Counted from the stretch's first letter, positions 31,166 to 43,155 are shown. The stretch: 64,000 bases of DNA from Dipteris shenzhenensis (GCA_047967505.1 CM106538.1); one strand, 5' to 3'. A program made the numbers and translations. Notes: generated from the sequence alone by a model not told the origin.

Positions 31166-31499
31166 CACAAAGCAAATTGGAAAACTTGCTAGGAGGGAAT
31201 ACCTCTCCAAAGGTAGGGATTTCAATCTCATTTTGGTCCCAAAATTATTTACTTATTTCATGAACTAAAGCATTATCGAGGTATCAGTCAAACACAACAC
31301 TTCTTAAGTGAATTTTGGTCACAAGGTCATGTACAACATATTCCCAAACTATCAATCACACAAACACCTTCTAATGGTCATAGGGTCATCTTCCCAAATC
31401 ATCAGTCACACAAACACTTTCTAATGATCACATTTTAAATCTTGATGGTAACAATACTAAAAGAGATGCAAATTTAGGATGTATAAAACTTTTTACAAA
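31166..31499. other. Unassigned interval
   Basis: No gene. A short duplicated phrase (CACACAAACACCTTCTAATG / CACACAAACACTTTCTAATG) lies near 31358 and 31407. Confidence 0.45.
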
Positions 31500-32600
31500 A
31501 CTTCATAATGGTACCTCATCAAGATGGAATAGTTTCCAAATACAAAGTAAGGTCAATTTCCAAAGGACAATCCCAAAAATATGCCATAAATTATGTAGAA
31601 ACCTTTGTAACAATTGCCAAGATGACAACTATCAAAGTTATTATTGTCATTGCTTTTCATCTTTATTGGTCCACCCATTATATGGATGGCCAATCCTTGC
31701 TTCTCATTTGGATTGGCCCATCCATTAGATGGATGTGAAAGTTGCATTCTTGATTGGTTCTTATGATGAAGAAATCTACATGACACAACACATTAAGGCA
31801 AGGGAAAATAAAATTTACAAATTTAACCAATCTTTATATGGATGCACCATGGGCATGGAATCACATGAACCATTATAATTTTCTTATAATGAGCTTTAAC
31901 TCTTTAGATTATGATCTATCACTTTACATTAAGAAAAAAAACACATTACATGGTCCTTATTGTGCCATGTCTTGTTGACTTGATTACCATCGAGTCAAAT
32001 GCATATCCACTATTTTCTGGACATAGAAGAAACACTATGTTCCTGATTGCAATCCTATTTTAACTTCGATGGAGCACAATACAATCCTATAATCCTATGA
32101 TAGATATCATACAAATCCTATTCTATATAGATGGCTCATTCATAGCTTGATCTAAGATTTCCTTCTTGGTTTATTTTCTCATGCAAAATCCGGGCAAAAC
32201 CCCAAGAAGAATAATTTTCATGTAGTTAGAAGAGTTTTCAAATACCTCAAAGGTAAATGAATTATGGTATTAAATATTATAAATGATTAGATTTCAGCTT
32301 TTATGAATATAGCAATGATGATTGGGAAGCTAGTCTAGAAGGAAAAAGATGCACAAGTGGAAATTTCCCTAGTCTTGCATTGTGATGCAAAGCAAGAAAC
32401 AACCATAGATGGCTTTAACATCTACAAATGGAAGAATCAACAAATGTTGCATGTGAAACACTATAGCTTGGAAAACTTTTAATATAGATTTTCAAAATCC
32501 CTTAGGATATCTAGTACCACTTTATTCAAATAATAGGAACCATATTCAACTACTGAAGAGCATTCACTGTATAGAAAACTAGACTATCACGTGCATTCAG
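31500..32600 (+). pseudogene. Copia pol remnant I, RT to RNase H
   Basis: Very decayed plus-strand copia pol: RT phrases HQDGIVSKYKVRSISKGQSQ, NYVETFVTIAKMTTIK, MDVKVAFLIGSYDEEIYM and FNQSLYGC, then RVFKYLKGK and SNDDWEASLEGKRCTSGN (RNase H). A near repeat of GGATGGCCAATCC/GGATTGGCCCATCC lies at 31680-31735. Many stops. It continues at 35047 beyond element G. Confidence 0.75.
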
Positions 32601-32808
32601 GGGTATACTAGAATCCCTTATTTGTGAATTTTGATTAAATAAAATGGCCCATATTTCTATACAGACTTACTCCCCCAAAAAAAACCATTAAAAACCCAGT
32701 TATGTAATTATATTTCTTTAAATTTACATCCAAAAAGTGAGTTTAATAATACTTGTTGCTGAACTCATGTGATAGTCACATATTTTGAGTGAGATCCTTG
32801 AGGTAAAG

Positions 32809-33097
32809 TGTTGGAATACTGAAAGGAAAGAGTAGAGTGGACACAAAATCAGAATACTTGCTTATAGAATGAAGAAAAGAGAGGTCCTTAAGTAGGCACC
32901 TCATACAAGGTCACTGACATCACTGATGACCTCAAAGCTCCACAATCATCTCCTCAATCTGCTCCTAGATTCACTCAATCATCCTATGTGGCTTTTCCAC
33001 CACCTAACTGTGCTTGTGGGCACCTAACTGTGCCTCTAGCACTCACACATAGAAACATAAGGTGTGCCTGAGGCATACACCTTGAGATATCCCAACA
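32809..33097 (-). repeat. 3' LTR of element G
   Basis: 289 bp, plus strand TGTTGGAATAC...GATATCCCAACA, with inverted terminal TGTTGG/CCAACA. Confidence 0.92.
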
Positions 33098-33472
33098 AAC
33101 CCCCCCTCAAGGAAATGCCTCAGGCTATGTCAAGGATACATCTAGTCTCATAGTTTCTCATGCCATCTCATGGTGGTCAAGGATAAATCTATGGCTAGGT
33201 TCTCATGCTAGCAAGGGTTTCCTTGGGTGTAAGGTAAACAGAAAGGGATACAAACAGACCTTCCAATGGTTATCTCCCCTGCATGTACATGCACACAATG
33301 TCTGCAGGAGGTACCATGGAGCAAAACATACACATGGCCTACATCATAAGGTGACCAGAGGTGTTTACAAAACACACAAAACACAATAGTTTATTTGCAT
33401 TCATTTTGGAGGACTATCCAGGCTGAGTACCTTGACATAAAAAGAGAGATCTGGAGCATACATAGAGATGAT

Positions 33473-33904
33473 TTAAAATGCATAATCTTCATGGGATGCC
33501 TCATCTTGTGGAGGCAAAATATCCATGTCAAGGCAAGGTCTTACCACATGGGCAGTGTCTAGTGCCTTATAAGATGCCTTATAAGATGGTACTATGATAG
33601 AACAAGTGGATTTGAAAGTCATATCCTTCAAGAGAACAATTATCTTGTCATCTCCATAGTTGTGTAGAGAAGCATATCTTAGGTATCTGAGCTTCATCTT
33701 TTTCTTGTACTTGGAGTCAAATAAAAGTACCATGAGAGGGTAGATCTCTGTACTTGCTTCCTTTTTGGCAACCATTGTTTTGGCAATCTTCAACAAGGAA
33801 GTCAGGTTGGCATTTTCATCCTTTGTAGCATAACAAGACATTGCTTTATGTTTTGGCTTTTCACATATTTTGCATAAGCAAGCCATGAGAGGCTCTAACC
33901 CAAG
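33473..33904 (-). pseudogene. Truncated gag of element G
   Basis: Minus strand, 137 codons: ATG (about 33884) then CLCKICEKPKHKAMSCY, a zinc-knuckle-like CX2CX4HX4C, a Lys-rich stretch, and an end DEASHEDYAF matching H's DESPHDEDYAF. The N-terminal capsid part present in H has been deleted: the conserved leader/ATG context CTCTCATGGCT is joined straight to the knuckle region. Confidence 0.8.
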
Positions 33905-34732
33905 TATTGGGTAGTGTCTTCTCTCTTACAGGGCTTAGAATAACAACTGAAATGCTTCAAAATATAAGCATTTAATGTAGCAAATAGTAGTGACTAGATT
34001 TCAAACAATGATGCTTCCTTTTACATGCTTCATAGAAGTGGATGAAATAAACACTTTCCAATCACAACCAGGTCTAGCAAATCAAAGCAAAACTGAAGCC
34101 ACACTTGTATTGATGCTATTGAAAACTTCAAAAGCTCAGAAATGCTAGAGTAGCATTTTATGTAGCATCATCTTCAAAACTTGTCCAAAACTGTTAAAAC
34201 TGAAAAGCTGAACTTGGAGGGCTTGTAGCTCACTCTTCAAAGCAAGGAAAAGAGGGCTTTCTGAAGCAAAAGAAAGCTCATATACCAGAGAAGGTCCAGC
34301 ACAGAGGTTGGACGAAATGGTGCGCACTTTTGCCCGGGAGAGTTGCTACAGTCTGAAACTGAGTTTTGACGATTTCTCCCTCGTTACTAAACCAAATGAC
34401 CTGAAAAATGGCTCAAAATCTTTGTCTTGAGGTCGCCCATCTACTCTTCAGAGGGCTCAAGCAATGGTGGAGTAGGCAGGGAGTATTGAGCAATAGAAGA
34501 AATTCGCTTTTTGGAGAATGGCAGCCACCACAGACGTTTTTTCTTCAATTGCTTGCAGGTGGAAGTTCGCCCATACTAGAGGAGTTTCCAGCTCAGAGGG
34601 TTTGGGCAATGGCTGTTTGTAGATGGAGAACCAAGCTCTCAAAGATTTTGGGAAGAAAGAGGAAAATGGAGAAGAAGAAGATGAAGAAGAAGATGATGAT
34701 GTGGCAGAAATGGGCTCAAGGGGGATCAAAGG
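33905..34732 (-). other. Leader of element G
   Basis: Untranslated, homologous to H's leader (6320-7090). It contains a GAAGAAGAAGATG-type purine repeat next to the PBS. Confidence 0.75.
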
Positions 34733-34744
34733 GCTCTGATACCA
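34733..34744 (-). promoter_or_regulatory. Primer-binding site, element G
   Basis: Minus strand TGGTATCAGAGC, directly abutting the LTR. Confidence 0.92.
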
Positions 34745-35046
34745 TGTTGGAATACTGAAAAGAAAGAGTAGAGTGGACACAAACTCGGAATACTTGCATT
34801 ACTTGCTTGCTTGTAGAATGAAGAAAAGAGAGGTCCTTAAGTAGGCACCTCATACAAGGTCACTGACATCACTGATGACCTCAAAGCTCCACAATCATCT
34901 CCTCAATCTACTCCTAGATTCACTCAATCATCCTATGTGGCTTTTCCACCACCTAACTGTGCTTGTGGGCACCTAACTGTGCCTCTAGCACTCACACATA
35001 GAAACATAAGGTGTGCCTGAGGCATACACCTTGAGATATCCCAACA
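34745..35046 (-). repeat. 5' LTR of element G
   Basis: 302 bp. It carries a short insertion (ACTTGCATTACTTGCTTGC region) relative to the 3' LTR. Confidence 0.92.
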
Positions 35047-35481
35047 TAAAGAGCAATAGGAACAATATTTAATTAGCAAAGAACCCAATGTATTTCATGC
35101 CAAAACAAAGTGCATTTAGGTGCATTACCATTTTATTAGAGAAAATCTATAAATGGTGAGATAGATCTTGTCCATGCTTTGACTCAAGGCAAGTTGAAAA
35201 TATTCAAACAAGGACCATATTCAACTAGATAGAGCAATAGGAACAATGTTCAACCAATAAAGAACCCAATGTTTCATGCCAAGACAAAGCACATTGAGGT
35301 GCATTATCATTCTATTAGAGAAAAAACTCTCAATGGTGAGATAGATCTTGTCCATTTTTTGACTCAAGGTAAGCTGAAAATATTTACATCAAACCAATTT
35401 CCTTTGATAAATTCAATTCCCTTACTACGTTGTCGCATTGCCAAAATTAGCTACTATAACTTAAGAGAAGGAGAGGATTGA
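35047..35481 (+). pseudogene. Copia remnant I, RNase H C-terminus, duplicated
   Basis: RNase H tail FHAKTKHIEVHYHSIREKTL ... GEIDLVHFLTQGKLKIF (35269-35481). A diverged copy of the same 181-bp stretch lies just upstream (35050-35230), so the RNase H tail occurs twice in tandem. Confidence 0.75.
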
Positions 35482-36029
35482 TGAATTACATACATTCTTC
35501 CCTTGCATAATCACTTTGCTCATGCACATAGTAATGCATAATCATTTTTCCTAGCTTGTGTTGTATATTATCTAATGAAGGTGCCCAATCAATGATGCTT
35601 ATGGATTATATGCACCATCCTCATGTCTTGCTCAAAGGGGATCAAAGAGGAAAATTGCATGATGTGTATCCTTTGTACTTCAAAGATTAGGTGAATTAAG
35701 ATATACAAATTAAGACTTTAAATACAACTTTGTTGCAATTGATACAGTTTGTACATGATGGTCTATGTCCCATATATCAACAAAAGTAAAAAATGCTATA
35801 GGAAGGACAATTAATTAATGCGGGGTAGATTGATGAGGATGAATAGGAAAGGGGGGAGGTTTAATTAACCTAAGGGGGGGAGGATGAGGAATGAGGAGGC
35901 CTTTCTCCAATGATGTTACATTAAGGTCCCATAAGATTTAATCCCAATGAAATGCATGTAAGGAAATTGGATTTTTTGGATAGTCATGTAATTTATACAA
36001 GTGGGGTTCTTTATATTTCTAAGTAAATT
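35482..36029. other. Unassigned interval
   Basis: No gene. Two G-rich purine runs (GGGGGGAGG at about 35850 and 35875) resemble polypurine tracts of an old element. Confidence 0.4.
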
Positions 36030-36490
36030 TATGTATGAAAATATATTAAAAGGCTATAATTTCTATAGGATAAGACCATGTACAAGGGTTTTTAAAATAT
36101 ATTCTAATATGCACGTAACATAGTTTGCTATAGCACTAGTGGATCAGAAGTCTATGGTGCACAACATTGCACCATCAGATGAGGATATTTGGACCCGCCC
36201 CCTTGTAGTGATGCATATTAATTCACCCCAACTTACTTTATCTTAGTGATTGAAGCTCCCACACATGATTTAGGTGGTCTTGAGGTTGAATCTCTCTTCT
36301 ATATGCTCTCTTCCTTGTGCTCATATATGTTGGCCATGGACCCGAACATGGGCTGTACTCGTGTCTTGGTTAATTGGCCCAAGCAACTAGAAGCGGATAG
36401 ATTAACCACATCAAATATTCTGAGGATATGTAAGATAAATGGGAAATGTGGTAGGATTTAAGTGATTGCCATGTACATCACGATTTATGC
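36030..36490. repeat. Dispersed ~450-bp repeat, right copy
   Basis: Direct partner of 30680-31165. Confidence 0.65.
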
Positions 36491-36537
36491 AATTTCGATC
36501 CCTAGGATCGAACTTTTGCCCAAATGAGCCAAATTTT

Positions 36538-36685
36538 TGTTGGGGTAAAGTGCAGTGTGCCCACCCACTTGTACAGTGCCCATGTATACTCATATATATA
36601 TGATAGAGGAATAAGCTAGAGTAGCTTTTTGCTCCACCACTTTTGGTGTCTCCTTATCCCTTTGTGTGTGCTCTCCTCTCCCACA
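36538..36685 (+). repeat. 5' LTR of copia-like element K
   Basis: 148 bp from TGTTGGGGTAAAG to TCCCACA, followed after two bases by a PBS. No partner LTR is present in the window. A TATATATATGATAG stretch near 36592 could be the TATA region. Confidence 0.65.
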
Positions 36686-36687
36686 AC

Positions 36688-36700
36688 TGGTATTAGAGCC
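36688..36700 (+). promoter_or_regulatory. Primer-binding site, element K
   Basis: TGGTATTAGAGCC, initiator Met-tRNA type with one transition. Confidence 0.75.
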
Positions 36701-39037
36701 AGTCGTGGTGTTCGATCTGCGCAGAGCTTCAGGAGGGCTTGTGGTGTGTGCGGATCGAGCATTGAAGGAGCTTTGGATTGATGTCTCTCGTGGAGAAGAC
36801 GGGGCAGCCATAGCTATGCTGATCTGCTGATCTGAGCTCCAGGAGCTCGAGGAGAAGAGCCTGAGGAGAGAGTTCAGTGGAGCTTCAAGGATTTTGGCAG
36901 CTCAAGTTGGCGTGCAATCCACTACACTGTAATTCATGCACTATTAGAGATTTTGATAATTACTGCACACATCTTGTTGGTCAATTTGAGACTGTCAACA
37001 CTTATTATCGCAAGTGTAGCAGCACCGTGTGTAATCAATTACTTCAAACCAGCCTGTACAATTCATCAATAGGCACAAGCTATAGGGATGACTCTCTATT
37101 GCAATAATCACTCCTGTGTGAAATGCAAAGCTAAGTCTCTGTGTGCACAGTGACTAGAATATTAGCGTAGAGCTCCTGTTCGTGATGAGAAACTGCTAGT
37201 ACAATATCTAATGCTGTGAAATTGCTAGAACTTATGCACTTGCACTAGCAATAATAGATGACAAAAGGTGCAAATTTTAGCAGATGTTGATGAGAAGAAC
37301 TTGCACGCCTGATTCATACACGAGATTGTTTATTGGCTGTTGATTTAACAAGCAATAGAATTGGCATATCCGTGTGGCAGATTGCTCAAGAATTTTGGCC
37401 GCCTGTGCATATAGCCTGTGCATATAACAGAAAGCAAATACATCATTTTTTGGACAGAGGCATAGTAGCCCACGACTTGAGAGAAGAATTGGCCTTAAAT
37501 CTTGATCTGTTCCTTTAGATTGGTCACCTGTGTGCAAGTCACTACTCAAAGCCCGAACATGCGATTACGACCTATAGCAAAGAAATAGTTATGGATTAAA
37601 TCCTTCGATTTTGACATTATGCAAGTTGTCTGCAAGGATTATGAATTTGTTTTAGATGCTTCGATCACTAAAGGAGCTTTCGATCTGTAGGTACATCACT
37701 TTGGCAGTGGCAGTGACACATGCTTTGACAGTGGTACATGCCTGGTTGAGATGCATTGACAGTTCGTTGGATGCATGGTTATTTGCCTATGTTAAATACA
37801 TACAGTGGTATGGTGATGTATTGAGATCCTGTCAGATTAGCATTGTTTGGAGCTATTTTAGGGCTGGTTTGTCAGCATTTTGGGGCTGATTTGTTACTTA
37901 TTCGGGCTGTTTTGCCAATGCTTTTGGGCTATTTTATTGCTGATCTGTGAGCATTCTCGGGGCTGATTTGGTTGGGCATTGTACTTGCCATTTTGTTGGC
38001 GTTGCAGTTGACATACGGGGTGATCTGCTAGATGTATTTTGACCATTTTTGGGGCTGTTTTTTGCCGGAGCAGATGAGTGCTATAAAGGGCAACAAACAT
38101 TCAAGGAAGCTACTGTTGCTATTTTTATGACAAAACAATCATTTTCAGGACTGAATATCTCTTTCCTGGTGTAGAATTGCACTTTGTGCTGAACTGGAAA
38201 GTTGAAGTTCACAGAACATACTACAACTTTGCTTTTGGAAGCAAGTTGATCTAGTGTAAGCTGCAGGAGTTACAGTCTCTGCAAAACCACAAAAAGTTAC
38301 AGTCTATTGTCTATTTGTGACCAATGTGCAGGAAGCTGTTTTTGAGGTGAGAATATCTGAGAATCAACAAGGATTTGCTCTTGAGCTCAACTGACAAGTT
38401 GTAGATTTTTCTACAAGCTACAACTTTGCTGTTTATAGCTTTGGCATCCGGTCTTTCAGTGAAAAGATATCACTGTTTCAAAACAAGGACAGCGTGTTAT
38501 CTTGCCCAAAGTGGTTGTGAGGTAATGTTGTAGGAATTTCTCTTGCACAACAATGAATTGGGAACTCACAGTAAATTACAGAAAGTGATTGGGATCTCAC
38601 TTCAGTCCAAGGGCATTATTGGCATTTTGGCAAGTCACTTTGGTACATTTGACAAGTGGTGAATGCTTGATTTTGTTGCCAAAGGATTGTGCACTTGAGG
38701 TGATGCATTGGTGATGCAGTAAATGCCATTTCGATGCATTATGGATTTGCATTGGTGGATGTCACACTGATGTTTATGGATAGTTGAGCTAGCCTCCTAT
38801 TGCCATTGGTTGAGCAAGCATTGCTCATTTGGTTCAGTGCATTTCTTACTTTGATTGCTAGGCATTGGGGCTGCATATATTCTTGTTTATGCCTCTTTAT
38901 GGCTGAGTGCTTTTGAGCATTGGATCAGCCAGTTTATTTGGAGACCTGATTGGTCTGGACAACACTATATTTTTTGGTCATTTGGGTTGCCTATTGCACT
39001 ATATTGCTCTTTGGTTGTGAGCTATTGTGCCACAGAT
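36701..39037 (+). other. Long noncoding region after K PBS
   Basis: 2.3 kb without a convincing frame; probably leader. Words such as GGGCTGATTTG, GGGCTGTTTT and TTTTGGGGC recur at 37860-38060, giving a loose low-complexity patch. Confidence 0.5.
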
Positions 39038-39734
39038 ATGGCATCTACAGCTGGTAGTGCCCTCTTTGATATTGAGAGGTTGGATGGATCAAACTTTTAG
39101 TATTGGAATGCTGAAAATCAGTCAGGAAAGAAGCTATTGAGCTTGATGACTTAGCAAGTTTTCCAATAAGCCCCGGGAGAACCATTGGAGGGCAGGGATG
39201 CAGGTGCTGAAATACATCAAAGGCACACTTGATTATGGCATCACCTATACCAAGGGCGACATCTTGACTAGATTCTGTGACTCAGATTGGGCAGGAGATG
39301 TGGATAGCAAGAGATCAGTGACAGGGTACTATTTCTCACTTGGATCTGGAGTTGTGTCATGGGTAAGCAAGAAGCAACCCATAGTTGCTCTTTCTTCTAC
39401 CGAGGCCGAGTACAAATCTGCATGCTTTGCTTCTTGCGAAGCAGTGTGGTTAAGGAGGATTTTGGGGGACATGTGTGCAATGCAGAACAAGCCTACGCAG
39501 TTATCATGTGACAATCAGAGTTGCATGGCGATTGCAAAGAACCCGGTGTTCCATGCTCGCACAAAACACATTGAGATTCAATATCACTTTGTACGCGAGC
39601 TGATCATGGATGGAGAGGTCAACTTAGTGTATTGTCTGACTATAGAGAATGCTGCGGACATCTTCATGAAGGCTCTTGGAAGAGACTTGCTGGAGAGGCA
39701 TCTTCATCGACTTGGCATTGGGCCGAAAAAGTAA
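39038..39734 (+). pseudogene. Gag start fused to copia RNase H
   Basis: An ATG at 39038 opens a copia gag N-terminus (MASTAGSALFDIERLDGSNF, then TAG and YW; NFQYW is usual). After about 60 codons of decayed sequence the frame becomes RNase H (39175-39734): VLKYIKGTLDYGI, DSDWAGDVDSKRSVTGYYF, ALSSTEAEYKSA, SCDNQSCMAI, ARTKHIEIQYHFVRE and ENAADIFMKALGRDLL. The RNase H part is open and its acidic residues are kept. The rest of gag, PR, IN and RT is deleted. Confidence 0.8.
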
Positions 39735-39755
39735 GTTCACTTGCGGGTGGACATT

Positions 39756-39764
39756 GAGGGGGGG
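39756..39764 (+). promoter_or_regulatory. Polypurine tract before LTR L
   Basis: GAGGGGGGG directly before TGTTAGATATC. Confidence 0.78.
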
Positions 39765-40483
39765 TGTTAGATATCAATGCTCCACTCTCATGTAACTACG
39801 GGGGAACCATCTAACTCTACTTGTAAGCCCCCCATATGAGGAGAAGGCATTTGAGTAGCTCAATTATCCAGTAGGTCCTGGTTTGGACACCAGATGGGGG
39901 CCATGCGTGGCCTGATGGCTGGACAGCTTCAGATAGAGTTGGCACACTGCGAACTAGGCTACATGCAAGTGCGGGAAGGCATCCCTTGACTGACCGCACT
40001 GAGGGTAGACAGAGCATTTCCCGAGGCAGCCCACTCTTGGGTTGTGGGGCTTGTTTGGAACCTCAGATGATCCCGGATGGTTATGGGCCGAACACCGTAG
40101 GTTAGTTGCTCTATTTTGCGCACCGGCTCTATCGTATGGTCGGTGGCCTATTTCAAGATCGACCCCTAGTCGATCATTTTGGGTGAACTGGGTCGGCCAC
40201 ACAATTGAGCCTAACTAACTACGACTGGTGGCTATATAAGAGTAAGCCCATTTCATCACTGGCTACAGCAACCTTGATTCCTTAGCATCCAGCCTCTGTC
40301 TTCTATTGTTTCCGACACACCATCGAAGCTTCTTTCACAGGAGCGCACGCTTGGGAGGTAGCGCCATCTATTGTATCAGTTCTACAGTAATCAAATTTTT
40401 GATTCTCCATACTATCTTGTTTTTTCTCTTGCGTACGAGATCTTATTATCTGTTGAGCATAGACGTTGTATTATTTTCTAACA
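39765..40483 (+). repeat. 3' LTR (L), 719 bp
   Basis: Bounded by inverted TGTTAGA and TCTAACA, with a TATATAAG box at 40233-40240. Unlike the LTR at 36538-36685, so the 36538-40483 region joins two elements or has lost one true 5' LTR. Confidence 0.75.
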
Positions 40484-41649
40484 TATATGTCATCTTGGAC
40501 AAAATCTATTAATAGAGAGTATACCATGTACTACTAATAGCTTGTGCTTAATAGGCAACTTGTTCTTGCAAACAATGTGGAGTTGATGTAGCCACAAAGG
40601 AAGAGACTTATCCATATGCCATAATTGAGAAGCATCATGACATTCCCAATGTGAAGGAAGAGGACAGTGTGTACAAACTATAACAATAGAGAGCTTGTGA
40701 AGGGGTAAATCATGTCCCCTCTCCTTACTACCACAAATAAGCCAATCATGTAATCTATTATATTCTTAATGTTAACTACATTAGTTGGTAATGTCATTTG
40801 ATGGTGGATAGTGGATTGTAGCACTAGGATTGTACCTTAGAGCCAAATAGGCCCAAGTTGATTGTAAAGAATGAGGGAAGAGAGTGGTATAAAGAGATAA
40901 GGGTTGGCCCTCCCTTCAAAAGATGGCATGTGTAAAAGGCTAAAAGGTTAACTCTCGATTAACTTTGGTCTTCACTTGTTGGTTCCACACATTGGAATAC
41001 AAGCTCTCCTCTTCTTTGGAGTTGTCTCTTGTTCCCTCAGAGTTCCTTTTGTGAATGCCATGCTCTCTTCTCCTCTTCCCTTCTTCTTCTTCTTCTCCTT
41101 TCCCTTCTTCACTTCCCTCTCCCCTCTCTCTTCTTCCCCTTATGGATTCACAATAGCAACCAGCTAGGAGTCGCTAGAATGGCACTAGTGGGTGGCATTT
41201 GTATGCATTTCTATCAACCTAGAGTAGCTCGAAGGAGTACTTCATCGGTGTTCCCATAAGATCCCCACGACTTATGCATCACTGCTAGACTACACATTTT
41301 TGGTGCCACTACTGGGAGTTTCATGTGCATTTTTGCATTGCATTTTCTTTTCTTGTTACCCACCCATTGCCCAATGCTAAAAAGCTATTGATTTTTTGTG
41401 TATGGAAAGGTGTGAGTGAAAGACAGAACAAGGGATGTTCCTAGGTCTCCGCATTCCTCAATCACTATGTATGAATCTCTTGGATCAATGGTCTGCAGGT
41501 GCTAGCCATTCTGCCTGCCCTTGCGCTCTGACCTCATGTGTTCTAATGGCAGTTTGTTATTGTGTGCATGTTTGTCATACACATTGCACACCATTTTTCA
41601 TTCAAAGCGCATTTTGTCGCCCAATGGCCAAGATTTCAGCAATTGACGC
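40484..41649. other. Unassigned interval with gypsy-type PBS-like site
   Basis: No gene. At 41301-41317, TTTGGTGCCACTACTGGGA resembles the common plant gypsy leader TGGCGCCGTTGCCGGGGA after several transitions. Pyrimidine-rich TCTTCTTCTTC at 41070-41110. Confidence 0.4.
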
Positions 41650-42450
41650 ACCAAAGTTCCATCCTTCCTTTTCGCAGTGAGTGTCCTATGGATGCCACAG
41701 AGCTCCCTTTTCCTCCCTTGGAGGTCCATCCTTCCTTTTCACAGTGAGTGTCCTACGGATGCCACAGAGCTCCCTTTTACTCCCTTGGAGATCTTCTTGG
41801 GCTACTCATCACTATTGGTTTCTTCTCTTCTCGGCTTCTGACTCGTCACTACTGTTTTCATCAAAACTCTTGTCCAAGCTCTCTTCTTTGAACTCTTCAT
41901 CATTGTCTTTGGGCTTCCTCTTTGAGATTTTCTTTAGATGACTTGTGATGTTTAGCCATCCGTCCTTGAAGTAATTCACCTGCATAGATCACTTATGCCA
42001 CCACATCATTCAATGGCATGGTTACTTTATATACCATTGCCACCACGTCTGCACATCTTTTTCCAATCCGAAAATGAAGTATCCATTCAGCACTTTGGTT
42101 GTAAGTTGCTGTGCTACATGAACTCATTGCAGGAGTTGGTGGAATTGAGCTACATAGTCTTCCACATCTGCTCTAGAATCTGCAATCTTTCTACAGTCTG
42201 TGGAATCATTTTCTCTTTACAAAACTGCCTCAAGAATGCAATTCTAATAGCATTGTAGGTTGTCTTCTCTAGAGTTGACTCAAATACGGCCTTCTTTTGT
42301 GCAACATCTAGCACATGTGGCATGTTGAGGGCATAGGTTTTGTCGCGCTAATGCACATGCATGTCCAAATCATCTCTATATTTCCCTAGAAATGTTGTAT
42401 ACTTGACATTCATCCCGCTACCATTAGAACCACAATTGTAGCCCCTAAGT
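41650..42450 (-). pseudogene. Decayed LTR-retrotransposon gag
   Basis: Minus strand, several frames: MNVKYTTFLGKYRDDLDMHV, KAVFESTLEKTTYNAIRIAF, LRQFCKEKMIPQTVERLQ, ADVEDYVAQFHQLLQ and YFIFGLEKDVQTWWQW. The pattern (core helices, then EDYVAQFHQLL) is that of a gypsy/copia-type gag. Many stops. Also a 60-bp tandem repeat of GAGTGTCCTATGGATGCCACAG at 41678-41780. Confidence 0.6.
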
Positions 42451-42791
42451 CTCTCCTACTATCGAAGAGTGTGGATTTTGGAATAGTCCTCTTGTCGCCT
42501 CCGACCACGTTTGCCTCAGGGTTGGTGAGGAAGTTTCACTCAATACTCTTCGCCTGCTCAGAACAGGCTGCAGAGGAGGAATAGAACTGGAATGCCACTT
42601 TGCATTGCACAGAGTGATTTCACCACTTTTTGTGGGGTTCTCTGGCTCTAGCTAGGCATCACCATGCTCTAGAGTGCCTCTGACTTGTTTTGGCCACCTC
42701 CATGTTCTAGGGATCTTTGCCAATAGAAATGGACTTTCTAGGCTATCGAGGATGCCGTGTTGTCAAAACTAATGGTTTCAAAGGTTCTTGA

Positions 42792-43143
42792 TATTGAGAT
42801 ATCAAGCTCCACTCGTGATATGCTAGGGTAACCATTGTGCATTTATGTCGCCAACTTGTTAGCTGCAGATGCGGTTGGTACACCGCCCATGAATAATAGC
42901 TGGATGATAGCTATCCTTATGTACTCTAGTTCATGGCTCAGTTAGTATGCCACCTTAGTTAGCTGAGTTTGGTTTGAGACCCACATATAGGGTTCTTCTA
43001 TTTCTTTGTACTAGAGTTCTTTTGGCTTACACAACTAAGAAGAGGAAAACTGTTTTTAGCCTCCACCTTTGTGTGTATTCCCCCATTGTGTATGTGAGAA
43101 AGCTACAAGTGAGACTCCTTCCTTCTCTCCCACTATCTTCACA
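42792..43143 (+). repeat. 5' LTR of element D
   Basis: 352 bp, ends ATCTTCACA against the PBS. Confidence 0.9.
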
Positions 43144-43155
43144 TGGTATCAGAGC
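43144..43155 (+). promoter_or_regulatory. Primer-binding site, element D
   Basis: TGGTATCAGAGC, intact. Confidence 0.92.

Larger units (their letters stand above)
32809..35046 (-). mobile_element. Gag-only LTR retroelement G, complete
   Basis: 2238-bp minus-strand element with LTRs 32809-33097 and 34745-35046, PPT (33100-33108), PBS (34733-34744) and perfect target duplication TAAAG (32804-32808, 35047-35051). The LTRs differ by about five substitutions and one 13-bp indel. Its only coding part is a C-terminal gag piece. It is related to H in leader, gag tail and 3' region, and matches the class known as terminal-repeat retrotransposons with a GAG domain (TR-GAG). It inserted into the RNase H end of copia remnant I. 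Confidence 0.9.

Noticed and set aside
41301-41317. Functional gypsy primer-binding site
   Set aside because: It differs from the usual sequence by several transitions, and no LTR end or gag on that strand follows.
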